Assembly: GCF_042242105.1 (NCBI RefSeq)
Contig: NC_092014.1
Coordinates: 13,024,374 to 13,088,373 of the forward strand
Source of the DNA: Pempheris klunzingeri
Lineage: Eukaryota > Chordata > Actinopteri > Acropomatiformes > Pempheridae
DNA: 64,000 bases
Direction of reading: 5' to 3'
In this document: positions 55,061-64,000 of the stretch, piece after piece
Layout of the letters: every line of letters begins with the position of its first letter
How positions within the stretch are numbered: position 1 is the first letter of the stretch
Program-made: the position numbers and the translations under genes
The notes under the pieces: model-generated
What the model was told of the DNA's origin: nothing
What the model saw: the letters and a program-made list of their open reading frames with translations, nothing else
The model's database searches: none

Positions 55061-56699
55061 ATCGTACTGTACTGTTAAGAAAGTGGTTGTTGGGTATGGT
55101 TTTATCACACAGCCTCAAGCTTCTATAATTTGAAGGAGGAAGTTGGCAATATTTTTTCTGGAATATGTCACATTAGTATCATGGCTTCTAAGAAAATATC
55201 CAGCAGGGGTGTGGTGTTCCTGTGGTGATGGTGACAGTAAGCAGGTTCAACTACACTGTCAAACCTCTGATAGGCAGTGGAAAACAAATCTTCTTTTGAG
55301 AGCTTTTGCATAGGATGCACAGCTAAGGAAGGGAAAATGCAATAAATGACAGGCCATATGTTACTTTAGGTTTAATGAATATGAATAAAAACAAAACAAA
55401 GCGTAATATGATCAATGATATGATATGATGATCATTTATACCATTATGAATATTGTCACAATGGTATAAGTAAAACTGTGTGTAATAAGTGCCATCACTG
55501 CGCTGCTATTTGCTTTTTCTTCAATTATGAGTATCATTGGATTTTTCTCTCAAATAAAAATGTTAATGTTAATGTAAATTATTAATAGCATTAGTGATTT
55601 TAACCCTAACAAAATAAATACATGTAATGTAAAATTCTATTTTACTCACAATTAAGGAACTGGATTTTTACGTCTTTTGTTTTTTTACCTCCATATTTTA
55701 CTGAAAAATAGATATGCCTTCTTATAAGTAATATTATACAAACTTGCCTTCCCTTTGACCTACAATATCACCTATCATACTAAGTAATTCAAAACAATTA
55801 ACCTCCTATGCATTTTTTTCAGAAATAACATTTAACTATTCATGTACATAAGATGCTTTAATTTGCATTTTATAAAACTACTAAAATGTGGCATTGTGAC
55901 CTTTGTCATCTTATAGCTTAAGAAGGGCAAACAGAGAATTGTATCAGGTTGTTCAATTTGAAACACTAAATTAACTAAAACTAAACTAATCAGTCATTAT
56001 TGCCCCACTAAGCTCCATTTAATTTCATTTTCATGGAACAAAGTCACAGAGGACTGTACAAACTTGCACAACATGAAACACCTTCAAAGACAAAATGGAA
56101 TGGGAAACAAAATTAACAGTTCTAGAAAGAGCATCATGGGATAAAACTCTCTTCCTCGATGAACAGACATGCGATAGGTGTTGTGTATACAGAGTTTACA
56201 GGAGTACCATAAGCAAAATCACAATAAGGAGAAGATGAAAGAAAATAATGAGTGAAAGAGTAGATTACACATAGCATTGTGTAAAGTGTTTTGGATGAAG
56301 ACTTTAGATCATAGCACCTTTAAAAGAAATATAATAAGAGTAGGAGAATAAGAATGAAACTGAAGAGATTTTTTGCTCCTCTTCCACATCTGTGACATAC
56401 CCCACAGTCTCATGATCATTGTTAAACAGCTTCAGAAAGCACAAGAAGACACTCAACCACTGGATCAGGTTTGCCGACATTCTGGTCACCAGAATACCTC
56501 TACAGCTTGAGGGGTTCTCAACATTCCAGTGTATATGATTCACCCACAACAATAGCCAAGAATTTGACTACTTTTTTCATCTGTAAGCTCAGCAACTGTG
56601 CACACACCGAAGTGCAGCTCATCTTTGAAATACTGAGGAAGTGATGTACATTAAATGAGCTATTCTGTGGTCAAGCCATTCCTAGAACAATCTAGACAC
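55061..56699. other. Intergenic stretch; no gene seen
   Basis: AT-rich, no recognisable exon or complete repeat. Confidence 0.5.
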
Positions 56700-57060
56700 A
56701 TAACAAATGAACGTTTATAGGCTCATATCAAACCTAAGGCCAAAATCCTTTTCTGGTCCTGATCCTCCCAGACAACTGCAGGTCTTTTAAATCAAAACTG
56801 AAGACCTTTCTGTTTGCAACTGCCTTTCATTAAATAAGATACTTTATTCATTTCTTGCACTGCATCTTTTATTCTATCTATCTTTAGATCTGTCTGATTC
56901 TATTTTAACTTGTTTTTATGTTCTATTTTCTCTCATTTTTATTGTCTTTACATGTTCTGTGATACAGTGCTTTTGATGATTTATGTAAAACACTTAAATG
57001 TTTCCTTAATGTTGAAATGTGCTGTATGAATAAACTTTATAATAAACTCTTGCCTAATAA
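56700..57060 (+). mobile_element. 3' end of an L2/Rex-like LINE
   Basis: About 56771-56833 encodes DNCRSFKSKLKTFLFATAFH and a stop, the usual C-terminus of many fish LINE ORF2 proteins (FKSKLKT-LF). A T-rich 3' UTR follows, then the tail GCTGTATGAATAAACTTTAT. It is 5'-truncated. Confidence 0.55.
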
Positions 57061-60000
57061 AGCAATATAAATCAAAGGTGAATCTAATTCATTACTAACA
57101 AACGTATGCCACTTTAAAGCAATATACTGGAGTATGTATTACTGGAGTATGTACTGTTCAGTTTTTTCATTTTAGATACAATAATAACAGTATGCACAGT
57201 ATGCGAGGAAGGAAATGGTTGATAACATAACAGAGTACATGTCAGGTGTTGAAATTTCAGGCCTTCAAAACCGAACCCATGGTTGGTTTTCCACTGCTTT
57301 TTGATAAAAGGTGGTCTGAAACAAGGCCTTTCAAGTCACTTAAATAATGGATGCTAAAATATTGCATTGTTAAGCTAAAGAAAGTCAATGACAAAGCATC
57401 TTTAATAGTGGTGTAATAAAAACAACAATTATTTGTTGGTGTGGCTTTGAAAATGTGACTGTAAATCTACAATGGTTAGTGGAAATCAGAGCTTATGTAA
57501 TAATAATATAATAAGAATATATAATTAAACTTTATTTATACAGTGCTTGTCAGTACAAAGTACTTGTACGTGGATGTCCCAGAAATTAGAGTCATGTTGG
57601 AAATAAAATGATGTACTAGCATTAATAAGAAGCTTTAAAAACCTTTAGTCTTAGGATCAGCCAAACGCGTCCTGTCTGAGGATCTGAGGCTGCGCTCTTG
57701 CTCATAAAGGACCAGAGATAAATGGATGAAAAAAATTAATTGCACTAAAGGTAATCAGTAAATTCTTAAAATCCTGTGTTAGACTTAGTTGTAACTAGTG
57801 TTGGGAGACTAAAACAGGGCTGATAAGTGTTTTAGTATTTGTTAAAAAGCTGAGCAGCTGCATTTTGTACAAGTTCAAGATGTGACATAGTTCTTTGGCT
57901 TCACCCTGAATACAGTGTGTCTCTTACAATGCAAAATGATTGAGTGGCAGTTCTAACCACAACTGCTTTACAAATGAATAAACACCCCAGGGAATGTAAT
58001 ATCAAGCCATGCTATAATTGTCAGTAAGTTGTTTGTGTTACACTATGTCTTAAGAGTGAACAGCAAATTATTTTTTTTTCACTAGGAATATTTATCAGAA
58101 TAAACTCTATAACATTTCTAAACTATTTTAAGTTGAATGGAATTTACTGTTAAATAACATTGTAAGAAGATATTATCTAAAAAAGTTATCAAAACATTAA
58201 ATGCGGACAATTAAAGGTGGAAGAAAGTTCTCTGAAAAATAAAAAATAAATAAATAAATAAAAACAATAATGTATCACGTGGCTGTACCTCAGAGCTTAG
58301 ATGGGTATTTTAAGCCCTGGCATCGCACGTCAACTTTGTCACTTGGGAATGTTTGAGAGTCCAGAGTAAACACAGACATACTTAAAATTTCAAAATTATG
58401 TGTAAAAGAGAGCACATGTGACAAATCAAGGAAAAACCCAATACGAGTGAAGAAACATGTCACTGAATGGTTTGATGAGTATGAAAACTGTCATCGTCAT
58501 CGCTATCGCCATTATCGTCATTCCTTAAATTCTATCTCTTATTCATTATCTAGTCCTTTCATAAATATCTTGACACTAGCACCAAACAATCTGGTCAATG
58601 CATACACACAAGTCGTGCAAGTTGTTGAGTTGCTTTGTATTTTCCTATTTCTCTGATCACTCAGTCTGTGGATCACTCTGTGGAATGAACAACTAACTGT
58701 GGCTCACTCACCATCCAAAAAAGTTTTACTGTTTGAAGTGATGCATGTTAATACTACCTGGGTTCGCCTGGTGAGCATCAACAAAAAACGACATTAAAGA
58801 ACAATGTCAGTATGTACAGTATATTATAAATTACCTTACCCCAATGGGACCCACCTCCAGCAATCCTGAAACAATCACTCGAATTGTCTGTCAAAATGTG
58901 TTATTCAATAGATGGTACAGGCTGACAAAACCACAACTGCACTTGATCTACCAGTGAAAAGTTTATTTTGAGAGAAACTACCTCTGGATTTACTGGAGTG
59001 CTAACTGGCAGGACCTGCTCTGCCTCATAGCCATACAAAAAAGACGAAAAGATAAAAATGTCTAGATGCACGCTCTCAGTCCTTGAGGCAGACTGAATTA
59101 TAAAGGTTGCTTAGACTTAGAGAGATGCTTAAAACACGATTGTGTATGATATGGAAATGTCCTTAGGCCCACTGTTTCAAATATTTGGGTTTTATGAAAT
59201 AGAGCTAATCAGTTATTACTAGTCAGAGGTCATTGATATTGTTGTTTTGTCATTATGCAAGTACTAACAAGTGGGTAATTAGTTGGAACCACTTTTATTA
59301 AACAGAAATACTACAAGGTGTTACATATATTGTAACTGTGAAAATTGCTATTTTGACAGAATCAGATGTTACCAGCACAGTGTCACACAGCTGATGAGTC
59401 AGGCCTGGACGGCAAACTGATGCTGAAGAACTAGCTTGACAGGGCAATCCTATTTTCTTCACATGGAATCAGCGATTATATCTGAGATGAAATCAATACC
59501 TTTTGCTCTTTGAACTAACATTGCACTGCATTTGTAATTTTTTTTTCTTCAAGTTCATGTTTTCTACATGTTCAAAATATTCCTTCTTTGTTTATGAGGT
59601 GAATCATGTGACAACATGCCAGCAGAATAACGCCTATAAAATGAAAACAATGTGAAGATAAGCGCAAGGCTTTCACCTGGCAAGTCATTTGTAAGGGACT
59701 TACCCTGTATGGTTGATAAAGACGCAAAACGTTTGTGTGTGTGTATGAGTGTTGAATTACTGCTGAATTTATCTGTGTGAGATTGTCACAGTGAACTACT
59801 TTGATAAAAATGTCATAGCTACAAATGATAAATAAATGAGGAATAATAAAAGCCCATTTCAGAGACCCCAATCTAATAGCACAGTATCCTGTACAAAGAG
59901 TTACTGCAGATTTCATGCCATGGAAACAACTGTGTTTGAACCAATTATGGTTAACTGTATATAATACAAGACTGCAGATACTTTACTTTTTTAACCAATT

Positions 60001-60138
60001 ACTATTTAAGAATAAAGCAAGGCAAGACTTAAGACTTCATTGATTTTTAAAGACAAATTTCTAACAACTAAGAGTTAAACATATCTTTACGTTAACTTTC
60101 ATCTTAGCAGCGAGGGTTTACTGAATCTTAAAACACAA
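57061..60138. other. Intergenic stretch; no gene seen
   Basis: A short repeat tail (AAACTTTATTTATACAGTGC) lies near 57529 and an (AAAT)n run near 58240-58263. No supported exon. Confidence 0.5.
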
Positions 60139-60171
60139 TATTCCTCTAACACCAATTGTGTTAGAGGAATA
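60139..60171. repeat. 14-bp perfect inverted repeat with 5-nt loop
   Basis: TATTCCTCTAACAC pairs with GTGTTAGAGGAATA around the loop CAATT. Confidence 0.85.
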
Positions 60172-61384
60172 ACAAATGAACAAGTGGCACTTTGTGTAAC
60201 ACCAAAAATACATGTGCTCAGGTTGCCGGAGAAAGCAGTCAGCATACTACTGGTACCTACATACACAATAAGTAGGTTAAGGTATTCTGCCCTGATAGGC
60301 ACAACAGGAAGTGACTGGAGATTAATCTAGCAAATGCCCCATCTACAGCAAAAAAAGACCTAAAATACAGCTGTGTGGGTTGCATCCTTTTATATCTCAA
60401 AGATCCAAGATATGAAAAACAAGATACTTCAGACAAAAACTGAAGCGGACAAAGAGTCTGGACCCACATGGGGCTCTCTGAGGCTATACTGTGGCACACA
60501 ATGGTGCTTTGAGTTAAACACTAGCTACAGTATGCCAACATACACCTTTCACAAGGTGTTGAGTAGTTGTGTTTACCATGCTCGACATCTTATTTCAGTG
60601 CTAGAACAACATTGGCCGATACAGCTAAGGCTGGTGGGAATGGTTTCCATAAACCAATAAATTGCATTTCACCGGGTGATGTCACTGGGAGACGGTAGGG
60701 GTTTACCAAAGTTATTAAAATTCATCCTGGGGAGGGCTTCAATGTACCAAATTTCATATCAATTCATCCGACCGTTATTGTGACATTTGATTTCATTAAA
60801 TAAAAAATAAAAGTCAACCTCACTGATGAAAAGCCTGGGGACATTTTAACATTTAAACTGGATTTAGGTAAGCACAGATCACTGATATGTAGTTCTCATG
60901 TTGTGTCAGGAGACCGCTCCCTAACTCTGCCTGGTCTGCATTCTCCGTACTTGCTCAACAGCATGCAAGGGGAGCATGAACAATAGAGGACAGTTCCTTG
61001 AGCTGATGCTCATGATGTGCAAATGTGAAATACTTTGGCAACAAAAACATTCAACAATCATTTATGAGAACCCTTGCAATCAGTGTTTACCTGGCAACAA
61101 CCTGCCTCTGCACTTTATATTGGAAGCAATGAAAATCAACTATTATTTAAAATGACAATACAAACATGCATATTGTTTAAGTTAAAAGTGTAAAAGCACC
61201 CTGAAATTACATATTTTTGTCTGTCTGAAAATTACACCAAAATAATGATGACTTTCAACCTGCTCTCTAAGTATTAGAGAACTGTAATACTTTCATATAC
61301 TCACTGGCATAACTACCATTACTGCATAGATAGACACATACTTTAAAAAAATCAATAACACAAACACAAAAAGTTAAAAGAACA
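60172..61384. other. Intergenic stretch with a degenerate dispersed repeat
   Basis: About 60690-60845 (ATTCATCCTGGGGAGGGCTT; CCAAATTTCATATCAATTCA; AAAGTCAACCTCACTGATG) resembles a frequent teleost repeat. I see no gene. Confidence 0.4.
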
Positions 61385-61390
61385 TTTATT
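61385..61390 (-). terminator. Likely polyadenylation signal of METTL14
   Basis: TTTATT on the plus strand reads AATAAA on the coding strand, about 150 nt after the METTL14 stop. This suits a short 3' UTR. Confidence 0.4.
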
Positions 61391-61540
61391 CTGGTAATAC
61401 CCATTCGATCCTAAGTATGTCCATGAAAAACATAAACAAACCAAAACAATTCAAAAAAGATTGATCACACTCACTAACGGCTGTCATACTAAACATACTT
61501 CGAGTCTGCAGATGGGAGTTCCTAGCATGAACTCCTTGCT

Positions 61541-63599
61541 CTATCGAGGTGGAAAGCCCCTATGTGGCCCTCCCCTGCCCCTGAACCCTCCCCTGTCTCC
61601 ACGGAAATTTGGTCGGTTTCTTTCACGGCCCCTGTCTCCGCCCCTCCCTGCATTCGGCCCACCACGTCCGCCCCTGGGTGCCCCGCCGCCGCGTTCGGAC
61701 TTCAGCTTAGCAGGGGGAGATTTGGGCCGCAGCCGCTCGATTTCCTCTGTGCAGCCAGACAGGTGGGAGTTAGGCAAGGAAAAGTGTGAGGCATACGTCT
61801 CTGGGTTGAAGTTACTATTTGTCAAAGTAGGACCCACTGTCAGCCAGCCTAGAGAGAAAACAAAAATGTAACAACACTGGTGTTGAGAAACGAGGAGAAG
61901 CACTGAGGAAGACAATACATTTAGAAATTAAGAGCACACAAGAAACATGCAGTTACATATCCAACATATCTACATTTTTCAAAGAAAGAGCAAGTCCATC
62001 TCACCTGGTCTGATGGTTGAATCTCGTCCAAACAGGTGTAACCTCCTGCGGCCCAAACAGAAATGCTCGATGATGTGGAAGATCTCCACAGGCTTCTCTA
62101 CATTTCCCATCTCAGGCTCCTCAGTGATGATCAAGTCGATGTCCACATTGGCATGGATGAAGTCGCCATCAGTGCTCCTACGCACTGTTCCTTTGATCCC
62201 CATTAAACAGTGTTCCTGAAGTGTGTTGTATGCATGACAGTTTACGATTTCAACTGGCTTAACTTGTACATGTATCTGTAGATGAGTCTGGTAAACTTAT
62301 CTACAGATTTTCTAGGCAAACAAATCTAAAAGAAATTATGTACTATTTGTATAAACATACATTTCACATTTCTGCTTAGCCCGTGTGTGAATGTTGTACC
62401 TTTGTCCTCTGGAATACAGCTTTTGGGTCCAGTGCCTTGGTCTTTCCTGGGTTATTCTTGTTGGTTTTGATCCAACAGATATCCTCACATCGCCTAAAGC
62501 CCCACTTCCTCAAACACTGAAATGGGTGTAACATGAGTAGGTAATTAGATAGACTAGACAATTAATTAAGGCAATTACATGATGTGTAAACAGCATGGCA
62601 CAGCATGTAGTAAATCATAAATGATTTAAATTCAATCACATACTTCAATCACAATAATACCAGTGATCCTTTCAATTTTACTTACACTAAGTTTCTGAAG
62701 AATAAAATAGTTGAGGCCATTGTAGCTTTCCACGTACTCAGATCTTACAATGCACAAGATCAGTCTTTCCTTTCTCAAAATGTGTCCACTTTTTGGTGCT
62801 TCTGATAATGGCACTCATTTACAATATATCACAATTCCTTTGGTTTTTATTTTTTTCTTTAAAAAGTATAAAAGCTCAAATGTAAAAGTTGATATCAGTT
62901 TGTCAATATACATTTTTAGATTTAGTTTAATGCCCCTGGCCCTTGTGACCCAAAAGAATAGACAGACAATGGGGGGAAACCTTGTCCACAGCTTTAAAGT
63001 GACTCAAAAAGCATGCAGTATGAACATACCTGATCTGGTAATGGCTACAACAAAACCCATTTTCTAACACAGAGCAAGACTGTGACTCAGTGCTACTGAG
63101 AGGACTTGCGTCACACCGATGGTAGACAGCCATTTAACAAAGACATTTTTTTTGTTTGACAGCCTGCTTGACATGTCTCTGTAGAGAGCTTACATCTTGA
63201 ATGGCCTGGTGTGAACAGACATACCTCAAAAAGGTATTCAAAGCTATTGTCCTGTTGCCTAACTCTCAGATGCTCACTGAAACTATCGGTTCCCGCGTTG
63301 TTGTCTAAAAGCTTCTTACAGTAGTAAAAATAACATGCATGCCATGTTGCACAACCTTATGACACCAGTAAAGAACACACACACACACAGAAATATATAT
63401 GCAGTACATAAGCTTGATATTGTATATATGGATTTATAAATAATACAGAGTTAGAGTTGGCCTGTAATTGAATGTGTTTTTTTGACTCAATGAGGAATCA
63501 TGTTACCATTCTGCCCAAGTCCAGGCCTTCACCAGAGCCACACCAGAGAAAGACAAAGGAACGTAGAGCTGATATCTCCTCAATTTCCAGTTTCATGAT
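61541..63599 (-). CDS. mettl14: METTL14, RNA-binding subunit of the m6A methyltransferase (last four coding exons)
   Basis: METTL14 pairs with METTL3 in the nucleus to write N6-methyladenosine on mRNA. Its own MTase fold is inactive and it helps bind RNA. Exons: 63507-63599 (93 nt), 62400-62516 (117 nt), 62005-62215 (211 nt) and 61541-61848 (308 nt), giving 242 residues of a protein near 456. Visible landmarks are [36 protein letters not shown], the stretch [40 protein letters not shown], and a C-terminal RGG/RG tail ending [16 protein letters not shown]. The last exon enters in phase 1. Human METTL14 has V where the first exon ends in M. Upstream exons lie beyond the window. Confidence 0.96.
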
Positions 63600-64000
63600 C
63601 TGCAACAGCGGAGAGCACACAGAGGAGGGAAAAATGAGTGAGTGAACAGGTCTTCCACATCCGCGTATTGCCGGGGTCACTCTGGATCTCAGTCATCCCC
63701 TGCTGGGAAATGGTCATCACACTTCTACTTGTTGGCACTCCCAAGCTCTTGATATTGTTTTGGATGTCAGGATGCAGTTTGTTTTGCAGTAATGGTCGCC
63801 GCCCTTTGTAAATTCTCCCTCTTATTACGCAGCTTTGTTCTAAAGAAATCAATAATGTTGACCTGAAATATCAATTTTAAAATTATTTTATTGATTTAAA
63901 AAATTATTTTCTTGCCCCGCTATCAGAACTGCGTCTATCTCAACAGTCTATCATACATAGCAATGGTCTGCTATACAGAAATAAGAGACTGTAAAATGCT
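63600..64000. other. METTL14 intron running off the window
   Basis: No further METTL14 exon is visible up to 64000. Confidence 0.6.

Noticed and set aside
60373..60660. 95-residue plus-strand frame
   Set aside because: No recognisable domain, no splice support, in repeat-bearing intergenic DNA.
61461..61871. 136-residue Pro-rich plus-strand frame
   Set aside because: Antisense of the METTL14 RGG tail, which is rich in Arg and Gly codons.

Overview
This is vertebrate nuclear DNA, almost certainly from a ray-finned (teleost) fish. The evidence is AT-rich spliced genes, fish-type hAT, Tc1/mariner, SINE and LINE remnants, and protein matches I recognise by eye: a trace-amine-associated receptor (TAAR) and METTL14. 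All three genes lie on the minus strand, so the gene order reads from high to low coordinates. No database search was run. Exon borders were placed by hand from splice sites, reading phase and comparison of the internal duplicates.

Layout. 1-662: 5' part of a TAAR-like GPCR, cut by the window edge. 663-6890: no gene, apart from a complete 896-bp hAT-type element (4203-5098) with an 8-bp target duplication. 6891-49138: one very large mucin-type gene that appears complete. 49157-61380: about 12 kb without a recognisable gene, holding a broken Tc1 element, a LINE tail and other dispersed repeats. 61541-63599: the last four coding exons of METTL14, running off the right edge.

The mucin gene is the main feature. 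My model has 44 coding exons summing to 22,011 nt (7,336 codons plus stop). Two small exons encode the start and a short signal peptide. A single 6,531-nt exon then encodes about 311 copies of a 7-residue repeat of the type S-P-P-V-N-M-T. Nine SEA domains follow, each spread over three exons (A, 65-nt B, C) and separated by further Pro/Thr/Ser arrays. The last exon encodes a Ser-rich stretch and a hydrophobic tail ending two residues before the stop, which looks like a GPI-attachment signal. Every exon join keeps the frame, and the spliced length is an exact multiple of three. The repeat puts an N-X-T sequon next to Thr/Ser/Pro, so the product should carry very many potential N-glycans as well as O-glycans. 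Most SEA copies keep the G-S-(V/I)-V autoproteolysis motif.

The gene grew by duplication at several scales: 21-bp monomers, blocks of 28, 54 and 63 monomers, near-identical 2.56-kb and 2.53-kb cassettes, and larger blocks roughly 9.5 kb apart. A decayed extra unit lies at 45984-46465, broken by a SINE-like tail and a hAT element. The large open frames on the plus strand through the arrays are antisense by-products of the 21-bp period. I cannot name the mucin. I know no mammalian mucin that pairs a repeated N-glycan sequon array with many SEA domains and a GPI-like tail, but this needs a search.
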